From assembly GCF_004321985.1 (NCBI RefSeq), contig NZ_SCQN01000048.1:1-64000 (forward strand): 64,000 nt of DNA, written 5' to 3'. This DNA is from Castellaniella sp. (lineage in GTDB: Bacteria; Pseudomonadota; Gammaproteobacteria; Burkholderiales; Burkholderiaceae_B). Under the pieces are notes generated by a model. That model saw only the letters and a list, made by a program, of their open reading frames with translations, did no database searches and had not been told where the DNA came from. This document shows, in pieces, positions 25,859 to 34,852 of the stretch. Every line of letters begins with the position of its first letter. Position 1 is the stretch's first letter. A program made the translations under genes and the position numbers.

Positions 25859-28800
25859 ATGGCTACCGAAACACATTCCCAGGACCTGCATCACCTCCAG
25901 GATCGACTCGCACTCACCCCCTTTCGGTTGCATGCGGCTGCTTCCCTCTATGGAATCGATGCGCCGGTGCCCACGCAAGGTCGAGTCTTGTGCATGGGGA
26001 TGGGTTACTCCTCCGCCCTGGAAACGTTCGCGGTGACCCAGGAAGGGGTGGAGATCCTCGAGATATCCGTCTGTGTGACGGGTCAGCCGCAGGAGGATGT
26101 CCGTCCCGGCCTGCCGGCACCGGCCAATTTGTATCGCGTCGTCACGAGCCTGGATCGGATCGACACCAATCTGGGGGCGTTCGACTACATCATTGTGCCG
26201 GACCTGTATAGCTATCTGCCTGAAGCAGCTGCGACGTACCTGCTTCAGACATGCGAAGGTCTGTTGTCGCCCGAAGGGCTGATCTGCATTGGTCATCGGG
26301 CCTATCCCGGGGCAAAGGCATTCGAGACCGTACGGGATGCCGTTCTGCTGCATTTACACGATCAGAGTACAGCCACGTCGGATGCGCGGGACGGGCAGGC
26401 TCTGGCCGCCCTCGCGATCTTTGAAGAGGGCATTGCTCCGGCCAATCCGATGGGTGTCGCACTGCGCGAAGCGGCTTGCGACCTTCGTGCCATCATCATG
26501 CAAGGGCATCTGGATACGATCCTTCGGGGGCCGACGAGCGCGGGTAGCTATTTTGTGGAATTTGCGCAGCGTGCCATGCGAGCGGGTCTGACCTGCGTGG
26601 GTGACGCGCGCCCGCATCTGGACATGGCCAGGCATTGGGGAGATGCCGTGCGCACGACCAATAGCTTGCTGGGGTTGGGCCAGGCTGACGTCGTGCGTCA
26701 ACAATACCTGGATTTCGCAAGTTGTCGCGCTTGCCGCCACACGCTCCTGATCCGTACGGCTCGTCACACGGGCGGACGGTTCTTCCCTTCACTGGAGCGT
26801 CTGGGAAGTCTGCGCTGGGCAGGTCATTGGGAGTCCGATGACTTTGGCCCCATCCATGCTGGACAGGTTTACAAAGATGTTCGCGGATTGCATTGGCAAG
26901 TTCCTGATGTTCTATCTGCGCGGATACTGGACGGCCTGGCCCTGAGCTGGCCACGCACACTGTCTGTGGCACAACTATGCAAGATCACCGGAGGATCCGA
27001 ACGCGATGTGCTGGCGGCACTGAACCTGATGTTCAGTGCCGATCTGTTGCAATATTGCGTAGGCCAGGGACCCTGCGACCATCTGTACGATGATCACTGC
27101 TACCTGGCTCCCGGGATCGCAGCGTCCTCTGCCCGGATCGCCACCCGGGATCCAGAAAGTCAGTTGCCTGAACCGCTCGTGTTAACAGACCTGTGGGGAA
27201 CGCCGGTCAGCCTGGAACTGTCGGACTTCGACTTGGGCCTGCTGTTTCCGGAAGGGGGTGTTCCAAGCGATCTGGCTGATTCCATCCTGAGATTCGCGGG
27301 CGGTTCTGCAGACGCCGGTGGCGTCATCGAAGTGGCAGAGGGAAATGCCGCACTCTCGGTGAGCCTGCTGGACAAGCTCTCGCACCTTGGACTGCTCGCA
27401 TATTCCGAGTCGAGTTGGCGAACGCTGTTGACGAAAATGGTGCAGACCGCACGGGGTCAGGCTGTCTATTGGCCGCCGTTTGTTCGTACTCGTGTTCTGG
27501 AATCTGCCCTGAGTGATCGGTGTGCAGAGATACCGACCATCACTCCCCAGCAACAAGCGCAGCTCGATCACCTGCAGGTGCAGCTTGACCAGCTTGCCTA
27601 TACCGCGACGGAGTCTCTTGCCCGGCACGCCATCGAGCGGCTGCCCATGCGCTTTGAAGGCTGGTCGGCGCTGGTGAACTCACTCTCAGGTCTCGGAAGA
27701 TACGCGGAAGCGCTCGATACGCTAAGCCAGGTTGTGGAGGAGTTCAAGCAACTTCCTGAGTATTATCGCCTGATCGCGATCACGCTCTCGATGGCTGGCA
27801 AGAACGATGTGGCTGCCCACACGGGGAAGGTTGTGCTTGCCTTGGGTGAGAACGCGATGTCGGGTGTGTTGCTCAACGCACTTGGGCTGGCCTGCATGCA
27901 TTCGCTTCACACCACGGCAGCGGAGCGGTTCTTCAGGCGCGGCATGGAGGTGGATTCTGGCTTTCGGCCCCTCGCCATCAACCTGATCTCGGCGCTGAGC
28001 CGCCAAGGGAGGGTCAATGATGGAATCACGCTGTGCAGAGACCTGCTTTCGCGCCCGGATACTCTTGATGATTACCGGACTGCCGTTTACCACAACCTCC
28101 TGTTCTTCTTGAACTACCACCCGGACCTCGCTGCGGAAGAAATCCTCCAGGACTATCGGCATTTTGAGGACGAGCTCTGCAGACCTCTGTATTGCAGGTG
28201 GAAGACGCATAAGAATCCCAGAAGTGTCAACCGAAGACTGAAGATTGGCTATGTGTCTGCAGACTTCAAAGACCATGCAGTCTCGAAATTTCTGCTGCCG
28301 GTGTTCGAACACCACGACAAAAGCAGTTTTGAGATATTCGTATATGCGAACATGTCCGTTGGAGACGGGAAGACAGCGCGTTACCGCAGCTTGGCCGATC
28401 ACTGGGTCGATGTGTTCGGGATCAAGGATGATGAAGTGGCTGACCGGATCCGGGATGACGGGATCGACGTCCTGGTGGATCTTTCGGGTCACACGGGTGG
28501 AAACAGGCTTGGCATATTCGCGCGCAAGCCGGCTCCGGTATCGCTTACATGGCTGGGATATGGGTATACGACCGGGGTATCCGCGATCGATTATTTTTTG
28601 GGTAATGAGATCTTGTGCCCTGAGGGTTCTGACCACCTGTTCGCCGAGAAGCCATGGCGTCTGCCGGATACCTGGATGACCTATGATCCTGGGTGGCTGA
28701 CGCCACCGGACGCTGGGCCACTCCCTGCGCTTTCGGAGAATCGCATCACTTTTGTGAGCCTGTCGCGTGTCATCAGGATCAATGATCGCGTCATCCGTGT

Positions 28801-29320
28801 GTGGGCCCAGATCCTGTCTTTGGTCAGAAATTCGCGCCTCGTGATCAATAGTGGTGATTTTGCCGACGACGACACATGCGCCGATTTTCGTGCCCGATTC
28901 GAGAAGTATGGGATCGAAGGGCATCGCGTCATGCTGGGCTATACCAGTCCGCCGTGGCATTCCTTGCAGCATTCGGATATCGGTCTGGATTGTTTCCCGC
29001 ATAATGCTGGCACGACTCTGCTGGATATGCTGGCTCTTGGCATCCCCTACATCACCATGGCGGGGCGGCCCAGCGTTGGGCGCATTGGCTCAGCCCCACT
29101 ACATGATGTCGGTCATCCGGAATTGATTGCAAAAGACGAGCAGGACTATGTGGCTAAGGCTGTTGACTTGGCCAATCGAAAAGACGAGCTCAGCGTGCTT
29201 CGTCAGAGTCTGCCAAAGGCGTTCCAGGACAGCAATATCATGAACCCTGCGGCATTCACGCAAAAGCTCGAGGCGTGCTACCGCAGCATGTTTTCATCCT
29301 GGTCGGGGCGGGGGGCCTGA
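25859..29320 (+). CDS. Pseudo-methyltransferase / TPR / SPINDLY-type O-GlcNAc transferase fusion, probable flagellin glycosyltransferase
   Basis: 1153 residues. Residues 1–190 have a class I methyltransferase fold (FDYIIVPDLYSYLPEA; GLICIGHRAYPG), but the SAM glycine motif is degenerate (VLCMGMGYSSALETFA). About 228–300 resembles the predicted methyltransferase regulatory domain (YFVEFAQRAMRAGLTCVGDA; CRACRHTLLIRTAR). A winged-helix-like stretch follows, then TPR-like helices at about 568–780. From about 789 comes a family 41 catalytic domain (RRLKIGYVSADFKDHAVSKF; VDLSGHTGGNR; DCFPHNAGTTLLDMLALG; GRIGSAPLHDVGHPELIA). The last part should move a sugar from a nucleotide donor onto Ser/Thr. An in-frame ATG at 25817 is possible; neither start has a clear ribosome site. 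Divergent from fliC and convergent with a nucleotide-sugar operon, hence the flagellin suggestion. Confidence 0.8.
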   Translation: MATETHSQDLHHLQDRLALTPFRLHAAASLYGIDAPVPTQGRVLCMGMGYSSALETFAVTQEGVEILEISVCVTGQPQEDVRPGLPAPANLYRVVTSLDRIDTNLGAFDYIIVPDLYSYLPEAAATYLLQTCEGLLSPEGLICIGHRAYPGAKAFETVRDAVLLHLHDQSTATSDARDGQALAALAIFEEGIAPANPMGVALREAACDLRAIIMQGHLDTILRGPTSAGSYFVEFAQRAMRAGLTCVGDARPHLDMARHWGDAVRTTNSLLGLGQADVVRQQYLDFASCRACRHTLLIRTARHTGGRFFPSLERLGSLRWAGHWESDDFGPIHAGQVYKDVRGLHWQVPDVLSARILDGLALSWPRTLSVAQLCKITGGSERDVLAALNLMFSADLLQYCVGQGPCDHLYDDHCYLAPGIAASSARIATRDPESQLPEPLVLTDLWGTPVSLELSDFDLGLLFPEGGVPSDLADSILRFAGGSADAGGVIEVAEGNAALSVSLLDKLSHLGLLAYSESSWRTLLTKMVQTARGQAVYWPPFVRTRVLESALSDRCAEIPTITPQQQAQLDHLQVQLDQLAYTATESLARHAIERLPMRFEGWSALVNSLSGLGRYAEALDTLSQVVEEFKQLPEYYRLIAITLSMAGKNDVAAHTGKVVLALGENAMSGVLLNALGLACMHSLHTTAAERFFRRGMEVDSGFRPLAINLISALSRQGRVNDGITLCRDLLSRPDTLDDYRTAVYHNLLFFLNYHPDLAAEEILQDYRHFEDELCRPLYCRWKTHKNPRSVNRRLKIGYVSADFKDHAVSKFLLPVFEHHDKSSFEIFVYANMSVGDGKTARYRSLADHWVDVFGIKDDEVADRIRDDGIDVLVDLSGHTGGNRLGIFARKPAPVSLTWLGYGYTTGVSAIDYFLGNEILCPEGSDHLFAEKPWRLPDTWMTYDPGWLTPPDAGPLPALSENRITFVSLSRVIRINDRVIRVWAQILSLVRNSRLVINSGDFADDDTCADFRARFEKYGIEGHRVMLGYTSPPWHSLQHSDIGLDCFPHNAGTTLLDMLALGIPYITMAGRPSVGRIGSAPLHDVGHPELIAKDEQDYVAKAVDLANRKDELSVLRQSLPKAFQDSNIMNPAAFTQKLEACYRSMFSSWSGRGA

Positions 29321-29343
29321 GGCAACTCGCCCCCGCCGACAGA

Positions 29344-30123
29344 CTAGCCGATCCGCTTCAGATATCCGTCGGGCGCCACGGTGATCTGTAGCTTGTTTTG
29401 TATGCTGTCGTCGATCCGGAACTCGGCGTGATGGGCAAGATATTCCTTCACCGCAGTCTTCGGATTATTCCCCTGTCCCCACGGGCGGTCCGGAAAGGCG
29501 TCGGGCTCCATGTCTTCGATGATGGTGTCGAACACGACACAGTAACTGGCTGGGCTGACGAGCGGAGCGTAAGCCTTCAGCTCGGCCAGAACATGTGCAT
29601 GCGTGTGGTTGCTATCCAGGCATACCAGTATCCTTTTATGGCCGGCGGCCACCTCACGGACTTTGGCCACGACCGCCTGGTCGATGCTCGAGCCCTCGAT
29701 CATCTGGATATAGGAGAAGAATGGGTGGCGCTCGATGGCATCACGGTTGTGGGCTCGGATATCGATGTCCAGGCCCAGAACCTTCCGTTTCGATTTCCGG
29801 GGATCCATGATCGACGCGTGGGATGCGGCGTCTTCGATGTCCAGCAATGCGAGCATAGAGGCGCTGAACATCAGTGAGCCCCCTCGGGCGATCCCGGTCT
29901 CGATAATCAGATCCGGCTTGACGGTCCATATCAGCTCCTGCATCGCCACGATATCCTGCGGATACTGGATGATTGGCCTGCCCAGCCAGTCGAAATGGTA
30001 CGAATATTTCTTGGCGTTTGCCCGGGTGATCCATTCACGGGTCTTCTCCCTCAGCTGCTCATCGGCCGACATGGCAGCAATCTCTGCAATGCATTCCTTT
30101 TCGAACTGAATATCCTTGCTCAT
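29344..30123 (-). CDS. CmcI-like SAM-dependent methyltransferase (cephalosporin hydroxylase / rhamnosyl O-methyltransferase family)
   Basis: 259 residues. The SAM fold shows DLIIETGIARGGSLMFSASM (motif I), VLGLDIDIRAHNR, MIEGSSID and LVCLDSNHTHAHVLAEL, the metal-ligand region of CmcI/rhamnosyl O-methyltransferase enzymes. The conserved N-terminal WLGRPIIQYPQD is present. The ATG at 30123 (MSKDIQFEKE) is chosen because the longer frame upstream runs back through the preceding gene. It is last in the nucleotide-sugar operon, 92 bases after the acetyltransferase, and may O-methylate the sugar. Convergent with the glycosyltransferase fusion. Confidence 0.8.
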   Translation of the reverse strand: MSKDIQFEKECIAEIAAMSADEQLREKTREWITRANAKKYSYHFDWLGRPIIQYPQDIVAMQELIWTVKPDLIIETGIARGGSLMFSASMLALLDIEDAASHASIMDPRKSKRKVLGLDIDIRAHNRDAIERHPFFSYIQMIEGSSIDQAVVAKVREVAAGHKRILVCLDSNHTHAHVLAELKAYAPLVSPASYCVVFDTIIEDMEPDAFPDRPWGQGNNPKTAVKEYLAHHAEFRIDDSIQNKLQITVAPDGYLKRIG

Positions 30124-30215
30124 TGGATTCTCGCTTTCTTTGTCTAGAATGAATTTCTGGCCACGGCGGTGGATGCCGCGAGACGCTCGTATGCACCTGC
30201 CAGGCGGGTGCGTGG

Positions 30216-30863
30216 TTACTGGTACCTGACCACTCTGGCAGGGTTTCCTGCGACGACTGCTCGATCCGGCACGTCCTTGGTCACGACCGCACCGGCCCCG
30301 ACAATGGCACCACGGCCAATAACCACCCGCGGCAACACGCAGGCGCCAGCTCCGATGAACGAATTCTCTCCGACTGATACGCAGCCACAAAGCGTTGCAC
30401 CTGGGGCAACGTGGACTCCGCTCGCCAATTCGCATTCGTGATCTACGTTAGCGCTGCTGTTGACGATACAGTCCGCCCCGAGGATCGCCTTCGATCCGAC
30501 CATGCTGTTTGCCAGGATCTGGCTCCCTTCGCCGATGCGGGCGGAGGCTGCCACATAAGCGTGTGGGTGAATCAGGATCGGCACAGTGATCCCATGTGTC
30601 CTGAAGAGGTCCGCGACTTTCCGCCGATCAATGCCTCTGCTGCCTCCAATGGCTACCGCCGCCTGGACTTCAGTCGTGTTGTCGCATGAACCCTTCCAGG
30701 CCAGGAATCCCTGTTCACCATAATGGATAGGAACGCCCTCGAGCACCGACCGGGCCTGAATATCGTTGTCAAACAAAGCGATCACGCTTGCCTGCCGCAG
30801 GCTCAGGAGATCGGACAGAACCAGCGCATGGCCGGCACTGCCCCACAGGATGTAGTGCACCAT
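30216..30863 (-). CDS. NeuD/PglD-family sugar O/N-acyltransferase (left-handed beta-helix)
   Basis: 215 residues. An N-terminal nucleotide-sugar-binding Rossmann-like part ([17 protein letters not shown]) leads into hexapeptide repeats ([39 protein letters not shown]) and the closing [24 protein letters not shown]. The active His and neighbouring Asp/Glu (NVDHECE) match acetyl-CoA-dependent PglD, which acetylates a 4-amino sugar. It follows the DegT aminotransferase after two bases, in keeping with amino-sugar acylation. Confidence 0.85.
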   Translation of the reverse strand: MVHYILWGSAGHALVLSDLLSLRQASVIALFDNDIQARSVLEGVPIHYGEQGFLAWKGSCDNTTEVQAAVAIGGSRGIDRRKVADLFRTHGITVPILIHPHAYVAASARIGEGSQILANSMVGSKAILGADCIVNSSANVDHECELASGVHVAPGATLCGCVSVGENSFIGAGACVLPRVVIGRGAIVGAGAVVTKDVPDRAVVAGNPARVVRYQ

Positions 30864-30865
30864 GC

Positions 30866-31978
30866 TCAGCCTCCGTGACTGATTCGGCGGATCACGTCGA
30901 TCACTCGGTCGATGTCGTTCGCGTCGATGTCGTGGTAGCTTGGGAGGTTGATGGCGCGCCCTGGGATGGACCATGCGTTGTGGTTCTGGGGCACCGGCTC
31001 GAACATGTCCATGCCCGAGAGCGGCCAGAAAAACACCCTGGCGTCTACGTTCTCCGCCCCGAGCGCCTGTTGGAGCATCTCGCGTGTCACTCCGCTGGGT
31101 TCGTCGAACACCACAGTTGGCATCCAGGCGCCATTGATGGTCCCTGGTGGCTCGGGGTTCATCGATGCGCCCTTGAGAGACAGGAGCGCTTCGCGATAAG
31201 TAGCAAGAATCTCTCGTTTTCGTTCCACGAGAGATTCGATGCGTTCCATCTGGGCACACCCGATGGCGGCCTGAATATTCGACATTTTGTACTTGTAGCC
31301 CGTCATGTCGGGCCAGAACTGCTTCTTTTGGTTCCGGGCTCTGCCATGATTGCTGAGCGTCAGCACCCGTTCGTACAGGTCGGGGTCTCTGGTGACAAAC
31401 ATTCCGCCTTCACCGGTCGTCACCGTTTTGGAGCCATGGAAGGAGAAGGCGCCGAATCGTCCCATGGTTCCGGCGCGCTTGCCGTGATAGACGGAGCCCA
31501 GCGCCTCCGCAGCGTCTTCGATGATCGGGATTCCGCAAGTCCCGCCAATGGCAAGCAGGCGCTCCATGTCACACAGGTTGCCATAGATGTGAGTGGCGAC
31601 GATTGCCTTGGTTCTGGGGGAAATTGCTGCTTGCACGCGAGCTGGATCCAGACACCAGCTATCAGGCAGAATGTCTACGAAAATCGGAGTGGCACCCAGG
31701 TGCACGATGGGAGAGACCGTTGCCACCCAGTTTGTATCCGCGAGAATGACTTCATCGCCTGGCCCTATGTCAAGAGCGGCAAGCCCCAGGTGCAATGCTC
31801 CTGTACAGCTTGAGGTCGCTATGGCGTATTCGATTCCCAGATGATCTTTGAACGCTTGCTCGAACTGTCCAATGTACTCGTAGCACCTCTCGCCCCACCC
31901 GTTGGCGGCAGCGTCGGTGGCGTAGCGTACTTCCGAGTCCGTAATGGACGGCTTCGTGTAATAGATACGCGGCTTCAC
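30866..31978 (-). CDS. DegT/DnrJ/EryC1/StrS sugar aminotransferase
   Basis: 370 residues. PLP-enzyme landmarks: [28 protein letters not shown], and the Schiff-base Lys184 in [15 protein letters not shown]. The family puts an amino group from glutamate on a 4-keto (or 3-keto) nucleotide sugar. The GTG at 31978 overlaps the upstream methyltransferase stop (GTGA) and has GGAG upstream. Position between a 4,6-dehydratase pathway and an acyltransferase argues for 4-amination, which is inference. Confidence 0.88.
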   Translation of the reverse strand: MKPRIYYTKPSITDSEVRYATDAAANGWGERCYEYIGQFEQAFKDHLGIEYAIATSSCTGALHLGLAALDIGPGDEVILADTNWVATVSPIVHLGATPIFVDILPDSWCLDPARVQAAISPRTKAIVATHIYGNLCDMERLLAIGGTCGIPIIEDAAEALGSVYHGKRAGTMGRFGAFSFHGSKTVTTGEGGMFVTRDPDLYERVLTLSNHGRARNQKKQFWPDMTGYKYKMSNIQAAIGCAQMERIESLVERKREILATYREALLSLKGASMNPEPPGTINGAWMPTVVFDEPSGVTREMLQQALGAENVDARVFFWPLSGMDMFEPVPQNHNAWSIPGRAINLPSYHDIDANDIDRVIDVIRRISHGG

Positions 31979-33198
31979 ATGATCTCCAAGTGCGGTACGG
32001 CCACTACGAATCTTGTCCCGCGTGCAGTGAGTTCCTGGTTCTGAGTTCTGACCTCCGCTGCAATGTTCCACGGCAGTATCAGCACATAATCAGGACGATG
32101 GTCACTCAAGGCCTGCGGGGCAAGGATCGGTATGTGGCTGCCGGGCAGGTACTTGCCCTGTTTGGAAGGCGCTGCATCGCAGACGAACGGCAGCAAGTCC
32201 TGTTTCACGCCGGCGTAGTTCAAAAGTGTGTTGCCCTTGGCCGCGGCCCCGTAGGCGGCCACCGCTTTGCCCAGGCCCTTTTGCTGGATCAGAAATTCCA
32301 GCAAATCATCCTTCACTTTGTTGGCGCGAACCTGGAAGTTGTGATAGGTGTCGATCGCCAGCAACCCGCCTTCCACTTCCATTTGCAGAAGACGCTTGAC
32401 GCTGGGCTGCGTGGCAAGTGCTGCGTTCTCGTGACAGCCATACACCCGAACGCTGCCACCATGTGTGGGCAGCTCCTCGATCTCGTAGATGCGTAAGCCT
32501 GCCGCTCGAAAGATCCGCTGCACGGCGTGGATGGACAGGTATGAGAAGTGCTCGTGGTAAACCGTGTCGAACTGACAGTTCTGGATAAGGCGCAACAGGT
32601 GCGGGAACTCCAGTGTGACCGTGCCCTCGGGCTTTAGAGCCATTGCCAGGCCACGTGTGAAGTCGTTGATATCCGGCACATGCGCGTAGACGTTGTTCCC
32701 GGCGATCAGGTCGGCCTGCTGACCACTGGCGGCCAGCCGGCGGGCCAGCGCTTCGCCGAAGAACTCACGCAGGGTAGACACCCCGATGGCTTCAGCCGCA
32801 TCCGCAGTGCCATCCGTGGGCTCGATGCCCAGACAGGGTATCCCTGCCTGCACAAAATTCTTCAGCAGATACCCGTCATTGGAAGCGACTTCCATCACAA
32901 AGCTGTTGGATGACAGTCCAAGACGATCCGTTATCATGCGGCAATAGTCCTGGGCGTGCGCAAGCCACCCCTTCGATGTGCTGGAGAAATAGGCGTAGTC
33001 GGGCGCGAATAACTCGTCGGCCCGGGCGTAGTCCTCCGTTTGCACCAGCCAGCATTGGTTGCAGACGAGAATCCTCAAGGGAAAGTAGGTCTCGGGATGA
33101 TTCAGGTCCTCGGCCTGCAGGTAGGCATTTGAAGGCGGTGCAAATCCCAGGTCCAGAAAGGTATGGTGCAAGGCTGCACCGCAGTGACGGCACTTCAT
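31975..33198 (-). CDS. Nucleotide-sugar C-methyltransferase (TylC3-like, class I SAM)
   Basis: 407 residues with the three-part layout of sugar C-methyltransferases. The N-terminal zinc motif reads CRHCG, then CNQC (residues about 3–50). A central SAM domain has VMEVASNDGYLLKNFVQAG and DLIAGNNVYAHVPD, and the active-site segment reads DTVYHEHFSYLS. A second Rossmann-like C-terminal domain has AYGAAAKGNTLLNY. The family adds a methyl branch, typically at C3 next to a keto group. It is coupled to rfbC upstream and the aminotransferase downstream by four-base overlaps. Confidence 0.88.
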   Translation of the reverse strand: MKCRHCGAALHHTFLDLGFAPPSNAYLQAEDLNHPETYFPLRILVCNQCWLVQTEDYARADELFAPDYAYFSSTSKGWLAHAQDYCRMITDRLGLSSNSFVMEVASNDGYLLKNFVQAGIPCLGIEPTDGTADAAEAIGVSTLREFFGEALARRLAASGQQADLIAGNNVYAHVPDINDFTRGLAMALKPEGTVTLEFPHLLRLIQNCQFDTVYHEHFSYLSIHAVQRIFRAAGLRIYEIEELPTHGGSVRVYGCHENAALATQPSVKRLLQMEVEGGLLAIDTYHNFQVRANKVKDDLLEFLIQQKGLGKAVAAYGAAAKGNTLLNYAGVKQDLLPFVCDAAPSKQGKYLPGSHIPILAPQALSDHRPDYVLILPWNIAAEVRTQNQELTARGTRFVVAVPHLEIM

Positions 33199-33761
33199 GA
33201 CGGTAGTTCGAGCCCTTTAAAGTCGGCAGTCAGGCGTGGGTGACCGAGATCGCGTTGTGATTGCAGGGTAATTGGCAGAGGCCAGCTGATGGCGAGTCTG
33301 GCGTCGGTCGCCGATAGGCCGCCTTCGGCCCTGGCTGCGTAGGGTGAGGAGTGCAGGTATAGCAACTCGCAGTCGTCGCTGAGCGCCTGAAAGCCATGGG
33401 CACAGCCTTCGGGGATGAGTAATGCGCAACCGTTGTCGGCCGACAATTCAGTCGCGTGCCATTGCAGGAAAGTCGCAGAATTTGCCCTCAAATCCAGGCC
33501 AACATCCCAAACCGCACCTCGCAGACAGGTCACCAGCTTCATCTCTGTGTAGGGTGGATGTTGAAAATGCATGCCACGCACTGTCCCCTTGACGGCGGTG
33601 GAGGTGTGATTGATCTGGGCGATCGGCTTGACCCAACCAGCGGAGGCCAGTTCCTCTGCACAGAACAGGCGAGACAGAAAGCCGCGGTCATCTCCCAGGC
33701 GCTGGCGCTGGACGACAAAAAGGCCCGCGATTGCAGTCCTGGTTACCATCAAGCGGCTCAT
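33195..33761 (-). CDS. rfbC: dTDP-4-dehydrorhamnose 3,5-epimerase family protein
   Basis: 188 residues. The cupin-fold epimerase markers are present: RGFLSRLFC, the catalytic-His region QINHTSTAVKGTVRGMHFQ, and LIPEGCAHGFQAL. RmlC-type enzymes invert C3 and/or C5 of a 4-keto sugar; with a CDP-glucose 4,6-dehydratase just upstream the substrate is probably CDP-linked, so the dTDP-rhamnose name is only a family label. The ATG at 33761 overlaps the rfbG stop (ATGC…TGA, four bases); an ATG four codons later is possible. Confidence 0.82.
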   Translation of the reverse strand: MSRLMVTRTAIAGLFVVQRQRLGDDRGFLSRLFCAEELASAGWVKPIAQINHTSTAVKGTVRGMHFQHPPYTEMKLVTCLRGAVWDVGLDLRANSATFLQWHATELSADNGCALLIPEGCAHGFQALSDDCELLYLHSSPYAARAEGGLSATDARLAISWPLPITLQSQRDLGHPRLTADFKGLELPS

Positions 33762-34852
33762 GCAGGTACCCCCACCGACTCGAATGCCCTGATGTCGGCC
33801 TCGCACAGGTCCAGTGCGTTTGCTCCGCAGCGTTGCTCTCGATACCAGTTCATGGTACGGGCAACCGCCGTGTGAAGATTCCAGCGCGGACGTACTGCCA
33901 AACAGGTGCGGGCCTTGGCGGTTTCCAGCGCTAGCCACTCGGCCTCATGTGGCCCCTCGGTGCCATCCCCCCACTTGATGGATCCCTTCCCATAGGCCTG
34001 CTGTGCTTGCGCGATGACTTCAGCCACAGTCGCTGCCTCGTGCGTAGGGGGACCAAAATTGTAGGCGCCCGCCAGCGTCGGCTCGGCGTACAGGCACTCG
34101 GCTAGCCGCAGGTAGGCACTCACGGGCTCCAGTACGTGTTGCCAGGGTCGTGTCGCGTGGGGGCGACGCACCGCAAGCTGCCCGCCTTCCTGCCAGCAGC
34201 GCACGGCATCCGGGATAAGCCGGTCGGGGGACCAATCGCCCCCGCCGATGACGTTGCCTGCCCGTGCCGACGCCACGGCAACGCCTCGACCAGACAGGTA
34301 GGCATCGCGGTAGCTTGAGATGACCAGCTCGCTGGCGGCCTTGCTTGCGCTATAGGGGTCGTAGCCGCCCAAGGTATCGTCTTCACGATAGGGGTATGGG
34401 CGCTCCAGATTCCGATAGACCTTGTCAGTCGTCACCATGATGGCCACTCGGACGCCGTCGGCGTTGCGCAATGCATCGAGTACGTGGGTCGTGCCCATGA
34501 CATTGGTTGCGTAGGTCGAAATCGGGTCGGCATAGCCGGCTCGCACCAAGGCTTGGGCTGCTAGGTGGAAGACAACTTCTGGGCGGGTGTCGTGCACGAG
34601 CCTGGCGGTCGCCTGAGCGTCGCGGATATCGATGAACCGGCTTTCACACAGATCGTCGGTCCGGGCGAGGGCATACAGGTTTGGCACGGTCGCCGGTGGT
34701 AGTGCCAGGCCCGTCACACTCGCACCCAGGCGATGAAGCCAGAGGGTGAGCCAGCTTCCCTTGAAGCCCGTGTGGCCCGTCACCAGAACGCGCCTTCCCT
34801 GCCAGAACTCCGGATCTGGGGCGCAAACAGCTGGCGCGAGTCTTTGCGTCAT
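33758..34852 (-). CDS. rfbG: CDP-glucose 4,6-dehydratase
   Basis: 364 residues, short-chain dehydrogenase fold. The NAD loop reads [18 protein letters not shown], the catalytic pair is in [12 protein letters not shown] (Tyr-x-x-x-Lys), and the segments [17 protein letters not shown] and [17 protein letters not shown] are characteristic. It turns CDP-glucose into CDP-4-keto-6-deoxyglucose. The ATG at 34852 overlaps the rfbF stop by four bases, pairing enzyme one and two of the pathway. Confidence 0.92.
   Translation of the reverse strand: MTQRLAPAVCAPDPEFWQGRRVLVTGHTGFKGSWLTLWLHRLGASVTGLALPPATVPNLYALARTDDLCESRFIDIRDAQATARLVHDTRPEVVFHLAAQALVRAGYADPISTYATNVMGTTHVLDALRNADGVRVAIMVTTDKVYRNLERPYPYREDDTLGGYDPYSASKAASELVISSYRDAYLSGRGVAVASARAGNVIGGGDWSPDRLIPDAVRCWQEGGQLAVRRPHATRPWQHVLEPVSAYLRLAECLYAEPTLAGAYNFGPPTHEAATVAEVIAQAQQAYGKGSIKWGDGTEGPHEAEWLALETAKARTCLAVRPRWNLHTAVARTMNWYREQRCGANALDLCEADIRAFESVGVPA

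Noticed and set aside
27722-29002. A 426-codon minus-strand frame within the OGT-like gene
   Set aside because: The sense strand encodes clear family 41 motifs; the antisense product resembles nothing and starts without a ribosome site.
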